Shown piece by piece: positions 16,028 to 23,340 of a stretch of 24,175 nt of DNA. The first letter of the stretch is position 1. Each line of letters opens with the position of its first letter. This DNA is from a virus. The position numbers and the translations under genes were made by a program. Location: positions 1-24,175 of IMG/VR virus record IMGVR_UViG_3300025102_000287. One strand, given 5' to 3'. Under the pieces are notes generated by a model. It made no database searches. It saw nothing but the letters and a program-made list of their open reading frames with translations, and was not told the DNA's origin.

Positions 16028-17854
16028 TTATCTTCTTCCATCTGGTTGTATGTCAAAACGTTGTGTTCCTAATCTCCAAGCTGTGCCTGTAGTATTTGAA
16101 ACTAGGTTGACTGTAAATTCTCTACCTCTACCTCTTAAACTCACAAAGTCTGTGGTATCTGAGAAGCTTGTAGTTTTAGTTACACTAATACTATTGTTTG
16201 GATAATTCTTAAATTCAAGTTTTGCATTTAATACACCTGCTTGATTTTCAACGTCAGGAATAATTTTAGATACAAAAGCAAATTCGTCGCCTTGAGCTAT
16301 TTGTACTACTCCTGATTTAACAAAAGCAGTAATTGCCTCTCCGTCAGCATCATTTCCTGTTTCGTGTAAAAACATTTGTGTAGCTCCATCTGTAAGACCT
16401 AATATGACCTCGTTGTTTGCCGTGGTCGATGGTAAGTAGTCTGATGCCACAGGGTTATCAAAAACTTCTCTATCAATCCATGTTGTTCTGTCAAGAGTTC
16501 CTGTCCACCAAGTTTGTTCTAAATAATTATAAGCTACTATCGCATTTATCTCGTTAGAGCCTGTTCTAGGATAAAACCACATAATCTCATTGAATTCACC
16601 ATTGTGCCCTGCAAAAGCGTTTTCAGAACCTGTTACATTAATATTGTCAAATACAAACTGTTCCACAGTGCACGGTAATTTTTTAACTGAACCATCAAAT
16701 AAGAAGAAAGAATCTTGTGACATCCAATAGCTTATACCATTAATGTCTATACCTGCGTGCATACCTATTATGCCACAATTCTGACCTAATTGTCTTAAAC
16801 CAAAAGTAAATGGTGGACCAATAAATTGTAGCCCATGAAGAGATGTGTCTGTCCAAACAAGTATCTGACCTCTTGATCTTTCAGCGGCCACGATTCGTGA
16901 TCCGTCGGCAATTCTTAAAGAGCCCGCAGTATTTTCTGCTGTTGGTTGATAAGTATTTATATCTTCTTGACTAGAAAATCTAATCAATAAATCATCTTGG
17001 CTGTTAGGTGTTGCAATAGTTTTCTCAGTACCCATAAACAGTAAGTGTCTGTCTGGAGTTGAAACTAAACTTATTCTTGATGCTGTTGGTGCGCTTGCTA
17101 TAGCTGTTGCTCTTGTTGATACACCTGTTGAAGGCTTCCACTCAAAAGCTCCACCATTTAAAACAGTGGCAACTAAATTTTCACCGAAGTTATCTAAAGA
17201 CCATTGTCTTGCTTCTAGAGTAACATTAGATGTGGATCTTGGCGTGTTCCATGTTGATATACCATAAGTATCTGTACCCCAACCAAAAGCAGGAACTGAA
17301 AATTCAGGACCTAAATTAAGTTGATAGTTCATGTTACCAGTGCCTCCACCTGCAGCGGTAGAACCTGAAGCAGTGCCTGTATGAGTTACCACATAAGCAG
17401 CAGTATTGACGACAGAGGTAACTTCGAACTCCTTATTCATATCTAATCCATCAATGGCTGAAAAAGAATCAAAAGTCACAAAACTACCTTGAACACATCC
17501 ATGACCTGCATCAGTGACCACCACAGAAGTAGTAGCGTTTGTGGTAAAAGGATTTGTTCTTGCTTGAGTTCTTCTAATTGGTGTTATGTCGTAAGCTAAA
17601 CCTTCTTGTATTAAGTAAAGTTTTCTGTCAGTGCCTATAGCGTTCTGTCTTACTCCGTCTAAAGATACCCATGCGTGTTGGTCTCTAGCGGCTCCTACTA
17701 ATGTAGTAGAAATAAACTTTTGCCATCCCTTGATTTTTTGTGCAGATCCTTGGAAAAAGCGAACCATATCACCATCAGTCCACTTACCCTGACCTGTATA
17801 ATCAGTAACTTCTTTGTTAATACCGGGTGCGGGTCTAAAATTTACTAGGGGCAT
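16028..17854 (-). CDS. P22 gp10-like tail hub / DNA-stabilisation protein
   Basis: 608 aa. The N-terminus (MPLVNFRPAPGINKEVTDYT, KWTDGDMVRFFQGSAQKIKGWQ) carries the hallmark of the phage stabilisation-protein family (P22 gp10): D...G.W.D...VRF..G..QKI.GWQ. The rest alternates strands and Trp/Gly turns (RQWSLDNFGENLVATVLNGG, LLFMGTEKT, NEIMWFYPR, AIVAYNYLEQTWWTGTLDR), as expected of a beta-propeller. In P22 this protein plugs the portal and links it to the tail. No Shine-Dalgarno was evident; the gene is spaced 12 nt from the upstream oxygenase. Its place at the start of the head-tail cluster fits. Confidence 0.75.
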   Translation of the reverse strand: MPLVNFRPAPGINKEVTDYTGQGKWTDGDMVRFFQGSAQKIKGWQKFISTTLVGAARDQHAWVSLDGVRQNAIGTDRKLYLIQEGLAYDITPIRRTQARTNPFTTNATTSVVVTDAGHGCVQGSFVTFDSFSAIDGLDMNKEFEVTSVVNTAAYVVTHTGTASGSTAAGGGTGNMNYQLNLGPEFSVPAFGWGTDTYGISTWNTPRSTSNVTLEARQWSLDNFGENLVATVLNGGAFEWKPSTGVSTRATAIASAPTASRISLVSTPDRHLLFMGTEKTIATPNSQDDLLIRFSSQEDINTYQPTAENTAGSLRIADGSRIVAAERSRGQILVWTDTSLHGLQFIGPPFTFGLRQLGQNCGIIGMHAGIDINGISYWMSQDSFFLFDGSVKKLPCTVEQFVFDNINVTGSENAFAGHNGEFNEIMWFYPRTGSNEINAIVAYNYLEQTWWTGTLDRTTWIDREVFDNPVASDYLPSTTANNEVILGLTDGATQMFLHETGNDADGEAITAFVKSGVVQIAQGDEFAFVSKIIPDVENQAGVLNAKLEFKNYPNNSISVTKTTSFSDTTDFVSLRGRGREFTVNLVSNTTGTAWRLGTQRFDIQPDGRR

Positions 17855-17866
17855 TGTGCGAATATA

Positions 17867-18334
17867 CTATAAAATTGGTACAAAATCCATAGCGACTGTT
17901 ATTCTATCGCTTTTTACTTTATCAACACCATGTAAGGCGTCTGATTTGAACAATATAGCAAACCCTTCTTTTTCTTCAACATGTTGTTTTTTGTCATTAA
18001 TCATAAAATATAAACAATTATTGATAGATGGTTTGATTATAATAATAAGAGAATATTCTTCGGGTTGATGATGATGAAGTTTTGTCCAATTGAATTTTTG
18101 ATAGTAGTTAACCCACCAAGATGATTTTTTCCATTTATGACTATTATTTACTTTAGGCAATATATTCTCAATAACAAAATCACCAATATCATGTAAAAAT
18201 TGATAGTTGGGATTAAATCCTGATGTGAGTGATTTAACGTTTTTTAAGTCTTTTTCCCAATTGTCTTTTTCTTGATAAACAAAATTAGAGATATTTACAC
18301 AATCATTATGTGGTATCTCAAAGGTTATAAACAC
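17867..18334 (-). CDS. 2OG-Fe(II) oxygenase-like protein (155 aa), divergent HxH type
   Basis: The shortest of the five. The core looks like PF13759-type enzymes: SSWWVNYYQKFNWTKLHHHQPEE with His87-89, a strand YSLIIIIKP, then FAILFKSDALHGV with His135 and DRITVAMDFVP with Arg144. It has HxH in place of HxD, and the N-terminus is abbreviated. The GTG start follows the glycosyltransferase stop by 4 nt without a clear Shine-Dalgarno. Activity is uncertain because the metal site is divergent; a cupin-like non-enzymatic role is the alternative. Confidence 0.6.
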   Translation of the reverse strand: MFITFEIPHNDCVNISNFVYQEKDNWEKDLKNVKSLTSGFNPNYQFLHDIGDFVIENILPKVNNSHKWKKSSWWVNYYQKFNWTKLHHHQPEEYSLIIIIKPSINNCLYFMINDKKQHVEEKEGFAILFKSDALHGVDKVKSDRITVAMDFVPIL

Positions 18335-18338
18335 GAGA

Positions 18339-19157
18339 TTATTTATTTGCTTTTTGCACGAGAGAACCTACATGGCCTTTAAAGGCTCTATTACCAAAGT
18401 GTGTTAATGGCATAGCTAAGTCTGCCCATATCTCACCACCACACTCTTGCCATAATCTTGAGAAGTAATAATCTTCAGAGAGATATCTAATTTGTGTTTT
18501 GCCATCTCTTGTTTTCGTTTCATAAGGACCTACAGCGAACAGATCATAACAATTGTCTGACTTGTAACTTTGTCCATTTACAATTTGATCTGACTCATAT
18601 TTTCTTTCAGGAAATTTTTTCATCATAGTCCTAAACACCTCTCTCTTAACAAGCATCATTCCTGTAGCAGCTTCTTGTACAGGAAAAAAACCTTGCTCCC
18701 CTTTTAAATTAAGAGGATCATCAAAGTTTACATTATACCCCAAACACCTAGCTTCAATTTCATCTGGTTGTGCATTAGGGTTTTCTTCTAAAATTCCTTT
18801 TATCTTTTCTATATAAAGATGTTTTCTAGGGTAAATTCCACATGCAACATCTTTGTCTGCACATATTAATCTTTCAATATTTTGCCAATTAAATCCTATG
18901 TCAGCATCTATAAATAATAAATGAGTAGCTGCAAAATCAGTTTGATCCATCATCATAGAAACAATGGTATTTCTAGCTCTAGTAATTAAACTTTCATTAC
19001 CCATAGTCTGTATTCTTAAATGTACATTATTAGTTGCAGTCCAAGATTGAAGCTCTAGCAAACCATGCATTGTGCTTTCAGTAAGCATGCCACCGTACAT
19101 TGGCATACCTAAAAATATTTTTAAATTCTTATCTTTTATTTCTTCTGGTTTAATCAT
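18339..19157 (-). CDS. GT-A type glycosyltransferase
   Basis: 272 aa, one-domain glycosyltransferase. The Rossmann-like start (LKIFLGMPMYGGMLTE) is followed by NESLITRARNTIV and the metal/nucleotide-sugar DxD motif in LLFIDADIGFNW (Asp84, Asp86). Downstream are PVQEAATGMMLVKREVF and the acceptor-side segment YLSEDYYFSRLWQECGG. This layout is common in marine phage genomes. The ribosome site AAGGAG with 6-nt spacing is the strongest in the cluster and the ATG overlaps the upstream stop (TAATG). It may transfer sugar to tail protein or host surface glycan; donor and acceptor cannot be read from sequence. Confidence 0.85.
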   Translation of the reverse strand: MIKPEEIKDKNLKIFLGMPMYGGMLTESTMHGLLELQSWTATNNVHLRIQTMGNESLITRARNTIVSMMMDQTDFAATHLLFIDADIGFNWQNIERLICADKDVACGIYPRKHLYIEKIKGILEENPNAQPDEIEARCLGYNVNFDDPLNLKGEQGFFPVQEAATGMMLVKREVFRTMMKKFPERKYESDQIVNGQSYKSDNCYDLFAVGPYETKTRDGKTQIRYLSEDYYFSRLWQECGGEIWADLAMPLTHFGNRAFKGHVGSLVQKANK

Positions 19158-19771
19158 TATTTTCTCCTTGACGATTCACTGTAACCTATGTTTGGTCTAC
19201 TATCATATGCCCATTCAGGATAATGTGGCCCTTCCATATCAATATAATGAAGGAAGCATTGCGCACAATGATCTCCCTGTAGTTTGTTTCTCCAATGCAC
19301 CAACTCTTCCCCCATGTAAATAATACCATCTCCAGGGTTCATAGTTATTTCTGCTTCCATAGAATAACCATTCTCTATATCTTCACCTTTATTTAATTTT
19401 CCAAAATAAATTGGCCAAGGTTCTCCACCAAAATTAATAGTTACTGAATATTCACAAGACTCTCTATCTCTATGAGGCTTTAGAGTTTCACCTCTAGTAT
19501 AAACTCTTGAATAAGAGTATGTAGGACATAAGTTCTTTTTTGTAATTTCAGATATAGTAGGTAATAAAATACCTGACAAAGTTTCTGTGGTAATGTCAGA
19601 ATAACAGTATCTTATATATTTAATTGCACTATCTTCCTTGGAATTAGAAAATTCAAGGTTGGTACATGCTTTGATTATTAAATAATTATAAATAAAACTT
19701 GATATTTTTGGATCTACTAAATTTGGAACGTGTACATAATCATTTTTTTTAAAATATTCTATTCTGTCCAT
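19157..19771 (-). CDS. 2OG-Fe(II) oxygenase (204 aa), HRD type
   Basis: A 2OG-Fe(II) enzyme with YSRVYTRGETLKPHRDRESCEY (His100, Asp102), a strand SVTINFGGEPWPIYF, and the distal metal ligand in YMGEELVHWRN (His159). The usual Arg ten or so residues downstream is not obvious; QCFLHYID fills that position, so 2OG binding may use another residue. It starts at an ATG preceded by GGTG and ends by TAATG overlap with the glycosyltransferase, which implies co-translation. The pattern is a common marine-phage version of the family. Possible substrate: protein, lipid or glycan; unknown. Confidence 0.78.
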   Translation of the reverse strand: MDRIEYFKKNDYVHVPNLVDPKISSFIYNYLIIKACTNLEFSNSKEDSAIKYIRYCYSDITTETLSGILLPTISEITKKNLCPTYSYSRVYTRGETLKPHRDRESCEYSVTINFGGEPWPIYFGKLNKGEDIENGYSMEAEITMNPGDGIIYMGEELVHWRNKLQGDHCAQCFLHYIDMEGPHYPEWAYDSRPNIGYSESSRRK

Positions 19772-20337
19772 ATCACCAAAACTTTCCTAGTCCCTTTTGT
19801 TAAAGGTGTTACGCTATGAGGAAACATAAAATTAGAGGGAAAACAAACAACATCTCCACGATCTATTTTGATACCCTTCTGTGAATTTTGAACGAATAAC
19901 TCTCCTCCTTCATATTCCTTAGGATCGTTTAATCCAATTAATAAGGTAAGTGCCCTTGGAGCATCTTTAAAATAATCAGTGTGATAATCATAATGACCAC
20001 CGTTTTTGCCTTCGTAATATAAAAATTCGAAATAGTTATTGTTAGAAAAATACCATGATGAAATCTTTTCTCGATATTCATTTTCAATAGTGCTTGTAAA
20101 TCTTTTTAAATCATTGAATATAATTCTTCTACTTATTGAATTACCAATATCTTTTTCATATAGACTAGTGCTTTTTACTGTTCTAATTTTTTCGTTAAGC
20201 CCAGATGCTGTGGAAGCTTTTTCCCAATCATCAACGTTCCTGTATATCTCTTCATTAATTAAATTTACTAAAGATGGTTTCATAGCATCTTTAATAATCA
20301 GAGAATACTGAAGAACTTCTTTTTTGAGGTTAAGCAC
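19759..20337 (-). CDS. Prolyl-4-hydroxylase-like 2OG-Fe(II) oxygenase (192 aa)
   Basis: The most canonical of the set, P4H-like. It has GGHYDYHTD with His119 and Asp121, then RALTLLIGLNDPKEYEGGELFV, the Gly-Asp turn GDVVCFPSNFMFPHSV with distal His174, and TKGTRKVLVIW with Arg184 or Lys185 for 2OG. An unrecognised helical N-terminal segment covers residues 1-100. The GTG start overlaps the previous stop by 8 nt; an internal ATG at codon 19 would also preserve the domain. It overlaps the next oxygenase by 13 nt. A hydroxylase of protein side chains is the family expectation; the target is not shown. Confidence 0.85.
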   Translation of the reverse strand: MLNLKKEVLQYSLIIKDAMKPSLVNLINEEIYRNVDDWEKASTASGLNEKIRTVKSTSLYEKDIGNSISRRIIFNDLKRFTSTIENEYREKISSWYFSNNNYFEFLYYEGKNGGHYDYHTDYFKDAPRALTLLIGLNDPKEYEGGELFVQNSQKGIKIDRGDVVCFPSNFMFPHSVTPLTKGTRKVLVIWTE

Positions 20338-20800
20338 CGAGGATAGTGTTTTTAGCTGAGGTTGCAGAAGTTTGTGCTGCTGTTTGTGCTGCAGCTACAT
20401 CTGAATCATAACTTGCTGAAGTAGAATCTAGTCCAGATAGCGCATTATCATATTCGGTTTGATATGTTGTCCAATATGCTTTTTCGCCATTCCAACGAGT
20501 AACCATTGTATTAGCCCAAGCAGGTAGACTTGAAACATCTATCTCTTGATTTTGTGCAGTGCCATCAAACTCAATATGTCCTGTACTTGTAGAACCACTG
20601 AATTGTAAAGCATGTACATTAGAAGGTATGATGTCTTTACCATTGATATTAAGATAAGATTGACCATCTATAATTACATCTGCCTCTGTGTCCCCAGAAA
20701 ACTCTTTAGGGCCATTACTAGCATTACTTGGATTGATATCAGCATCATTAATAATAGTAAGTCTATTATTTATTGTTACGCTGTTTATTGTTATTGCCAT
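20330..20800 (-). CDS. Small tail-associated protein (156 aa)
   Basis: Begins MAITINSVTINNRLTIINDA, with beta-like segments up to residue ~100. It then has LPAWANTMVTRWNGEKAYWTTYQTEYDNALSGL and an Ala/Ser/Thr-rich helical tail (SDVAAAQTAAQTSATSAKNT). Its position directly after the fibre paralogues and Cys-rich gene suggests a fibre accessory or chaperone. The start ATG follows an A8 run inside the preceding gene (35-nt overlap), with only a weak AAGG upstream. No family was recognised with confidence. Confidence 0.55.
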   Translation of the reverse strand: MAITINSVTINNRLTIINDADINPSNASNGPKEFSGDTEADVIIDGQSYLNINGKDIIPSNVHALQFSGSTSTGHIEFDGTAQNQEIDVSSLPAWANTMVTRWNGEKAYWTTYQTEYDNALSGLDSTSASYDSDVAAAQTAAQTSATSAKNTILGA

Positions 20801-21233
20801 TTTTTTTAACTACCTTTTTAGTACCTTTCTTCTTTTTAACACTTTTTTTATTTTGAAGCAACTGAATATCTTCATCTATATCCTCTCCGTTTGCAAGAGC
20901 TTCTTGACTGTCTGATATCTTTGTCCAAAAACTACCAACAGGGTTTTGTTTTTGTTCAGCTTCTTTATTCTTTTGATCTACTAGAGCTAAGGTTACCATA
21001 TTGGCTTTCACCATTTCGTTTCTAAAAGACTCAACAGCAGAATTAGTTTGAACTTGTTTGCCTGTATTTTCAACTAAAAGTAAGGGAATCCATGCTATGG
21101 AACAACCCCACTCTTGTACGTTTTGACCTGTTTGTGGGTTTTTTCCTTGAAGCATATTGTACCAAACACATTGATGTTTCATACACTTCTTATTTATAAG
21201 AGGACACTTACCATCAGGATCGAATATTGGCAT
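20766..21233 (-). CDS. Cys-rich small protein conserved in marine phages (155 aa)
   Basis: The N-terminal ~60 residues hold Cys10, Cys17, Cys22 and Cys44 (with His20), in PDGKCPLINKKCMKHQCVWY and the strand pair NPQTGQNVQEWGCSIAWIPLLLVEN. The arrangement suggests one bound metal (Zn or Fe-S). A helical stretch then ends in a Lys-rich tail (KSVKKKKGTKKVVKKNG). I recognise the CPLxxxxCxxHxCxWY, NPQTG, WxCxxAW order from uncharacterised pelagiphage proteins encoded near tail genes. Virion component versus assembly factor is open. It overlaps the next gene by 35 nt. Confidence 0.72.
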   Translation of the reverse strand: MPIFDPDGKCPLINKKCMKHQCVWYNMLQGKNPQTGQNVQEWGCSIAWIPLLLVENTGKQVQTNSAVESFRNEMVKANMVTLALVDQKNKEAEQKQNPVGSFWTKISDSQEALANGEDIDEDIQLLQNKKSVKKKKGTKKVVKKNGNNNKQRNNK

Positions 21234-21252
21234 TTCTTAGGATAGTTTACAA

Positions 21253-22296
21253 TTAATCCTTAGAACATGCAATGACATTTGCAAATTTAATATCCATGTC
21301 TGGAACTGTCAAATCTGTCGTTGCCGAAACACTACCTGATAAAGATACACTTCCTGAAATTGGGTGACTATGCGTTCCGCCTCCACCCGTGGAACCAGTG
21401 CTTCCGCCACCTCCTGATGGTCGAGGTGGATCTCCACCTGGTTGACCACTACGTCCACTCATGTTATTTGGGTGACTGTGAGAAGGTATCGTTGGTGTGG
21501 AAAGAGTTGTATCTCCGACAGCTAAAGTTCCTGTTGAAGCACCTGCACTTGAGGCATCATCAAAAGTAATAGGGCCAGAGGCAGTTGATTTTGTACCTGT
21601 AAACACTGTAGCAAAGGCATCGGAACCTGCTAATCCACCACCAGAACCTGTAACAACTTGAAGTGTTGTTGTATTTATCGTAGCAGAAGTATTTTGTGTC
21701 CAACCACTAGGAGCAGATCCTTGAAAAAATAAAGCAGTAGAACCTGAGGGTATGCTTGATACTCCTGTTAAAGCAGAGCCATCTCCAGAATATGCAGTAG
21801 CATTAATTGTACCGTTTGCAGCAGTCATTACTGTACTGTCAACAGTCAAAGAATTTAGAATACTTAAATCACCTAATGAGTTTGCAAACAAATCAATCAT
21901 ATCATTGCTAGCATTATTATAGGCAATGGTGTGAGATCCTTGTGTAATAACTAACGCATTAGCTGTATGGCCTGTGGCACAAACACTTAAAGTTTGAGAT
22001 CCTGTAGTGTTATTAAAAAAAATATAGTTTGATTCTACCGCAGGAATAAAAACTTTTATGTCACCTGTTAAGGCTCCTGTGAACTCTATAACTTTATTAG
22101 ACGCTTCTGCGGTGGGACTTGCATCGGCTGTTGTAAGTGTAACATCAGCAGAACCTGCTACGGACTTTGATAAATATCCTGCTGTAAAGGCATCAACCAC
22201 TTCAAGATTATTATTTGTGTTTGTTCCCCAAGTTCCTGAGTTAGCTCCTGTTTGTTGAAGTTCTAATTTATATCTATCTGAATAAGTGCTTGTCAT
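21253..22296 (-). CDS. Tail-fibre/collar paralogue 1 (347 aa)
   Basis: Third in transcription order of three tandem paralogues. The layout is an N-terminal segment starting STYSDRYKLELQQTGANSG, a conserved middle (TGALTGDIKVFIPAVESNYI, FFNNTTGSQTL), then a collar-like region from about residue 182 (PSGSTALFFQGSAPSGWTQN, LQVVTG, GSDAF). The C-terminus has TLSTPTIPSHSHP (His273, His275), a 31-residue Gly/Pro/Ser loop and THSHP (His309, His311), ending FANVIACSKD. HxH pairs bind iron in several phage tail tips, for example T4 gp37. It likely functions as a receptor-binding fibre or needle. Its AAGGA Shine-Dalgarno lies inside the last codons of the paralogue upstream. Confidence 0.8.
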   Translation of the reverse strand: MTSTYSDRYKLELQQTGANSGTWGTNTNNNLEVVDAFTAGYLSKSVAGSADVTLTTADASPTAEASNKVIEFTGALTGDIKVFIPAVESNYIFFNNTTGSQTLSVCATGHTANALVITQGSHTIAYNNASNDMIDLFANSLGDLSILNSLTVDSTVMTAANGTINATAYSGDGSALTGVSSIPSGSTALFFQGSAPSGWTQNTSATINTTTLQVVTGSGGGLAGSDAFATVFTGTKSTASGPITFDDASSAGASTGTLAVGDTTLSTPTIPSHSHPNNMSGRSGQPGGDPPRPSGGGGSTGSTGGGGTHSHPISGSVSLSGSVSATTDLTVPDMDIKFANVIACSKD

Positions 22297-22298
22297 TT

Positions 22299-23339
22299 TT
22301 AATCCTTTGTCGCTATTATACTATCTGCAAATTTTAAATTCATCGCAGGAACACTCGCAGCCACGGTAGAAGAAAGACTACCACTTAGAGATATACCTGA
22401 CAAGGTGTGACTGTGAGAGCCACCACCACCTGCACCACCTGTGCTTGATCCACTTGAACCTGTTGCTATTGGAGAACCACGACCTCTTGAGGGTTGTGGA
22501 CCACCTGCACTAGTTCTAGGATGACTATGAGAGGGTATTTGAGGGGTACTCAAAGTTGTTGCTCCTGCAGTTAAACTACTAGTATCTACTGTTAAACTAC
22601 CTGTGCTAATTGGAACACTCGCCTTTGAAGCTGACTTTGATCCTGTAAACACTGTGCTAAAAGTATCAGAACCACCTGTGCCACCACCTGTGCCATTAAC
22701 TACTTGTAAACAACATTCTGTTAAAGTAGCAGAGGTATCTGTCGTAAAACCTGTCGGAGCTGAAGTTTGTACAAAAGTTGCTTTGGTTCCTGCGGGAAAC
22801 TCTTGCACTCCAGTCAAACCTCCACCATCTCCTTTTAAGGTTGTTGCTGAAACTGTGCCATTTGCAAAAAGATTAATGTTATTTCCAATCGCAATCTTAC
22901 CTTTAGCTGAAACGTTACCGAAAGAATTAGCAAATAAATCTACCATTCTATTACCCTTACAATACATAATCGTATGGGCACCTTGCACTATTGCTACTCC
23001 ATTAGCTGTATGTCCTGTAGGAGCAACAGTCAAAGTTTGTGATCCCGTTGTGTTGTTAAAGAAAATATAATTAGACTCAACGGCAGGCACAAAAACTTTA
23101 ATATCGCCTGTTAATGCTCCTGTAAATTCAATTACTTTGTTAGATGCTTCAGCATTAGGATCTGAGTTGTTTGTGCTTAAAGTTATATCTGCTGATCCTG
23201 CCACACTTTTAGCTAAAAAACCTGCATTAAAAGCATCAATAACTTTTAAATTTGTATTTGTATTATCTCCCCATGTGCTTGCATTAGCACCTGTTGCCAT
23301 CAATTCTAATTTTAATCTATCTGAATAAGTTGAGGCCAT
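22299..23339 (-). CDS. Tail-fibre/collar paralogue 2 (346 aa)
   Basis: Same layout as the flanking paralogue: STYSDRLKLELMATGANAST, TGALTGDIKVFVPAVESNYI, FFNNTTGSQTL, then PAGTKATFVQTSAPTGFTTD and GGSDTFSTVFTG. His271 and His273 (IPSHSHP) and His309 and His311 (SHSHT) bracket a loop quite different in order (RTSAGGPQPSRGRGSP then ATGSSGSSTGGAGGGG). It ends LKFADSIIATKD. The last codons AAG-GAT-TAA supply AAGGA, 6 nt before the next ATG. Synonymous positions differ a lot from its neighbour, so the duplication is not recent. Function as a tail tip or fibre is inferred. Confidence 0.8.
   Translation of the reverse strand: MASTYSDRLKLELMATGANASTWGDNTNTNLKVIDAFNAGFLAKSVAGSADITLSTNNSDPNAEASNKVIEFTGALTGDIKVFVPAVESNYIFFNNTTGSQTLTVAPTGHTANGVAIVQGAHTIMYCKGNRMVDLFANSFGNVSAKGKIAIGNNINLFANGTVSATTLKGDGGGLTGVQEFPAGTKATFVQTSAPTGFTTDTSATLTECCLQVVNGTGGGTGGSDTFSTVFTGSKSASKASVPISTGSLTVDTSSLTAGATTLSTPQIPSHSHPRTSAGGPQPSRGRGSPIATGSSGSSTGGAGGGGSHSHTLSGISLSGSLSSTVAASVPAMNLKFADSIIATKD
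22303..22307 (-). promoter_or_regulatory. Shine-Dalgarno embedded in last codons of paralogue 2
   Basis: AAGGA formed by the Lys-Asp codons before the stop; 6 nt from the ATG of paralogue 1. Confidence 0.6.
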
Positions 23340-23340
23340 A

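Noticed and set aside
22603-23070. Plus-strand 155-aa frame in the fibre array
   Set aside because: Shadow of a Val/Pro-rich complement of the Gly/Thr-rich minus-strand fibre gene.
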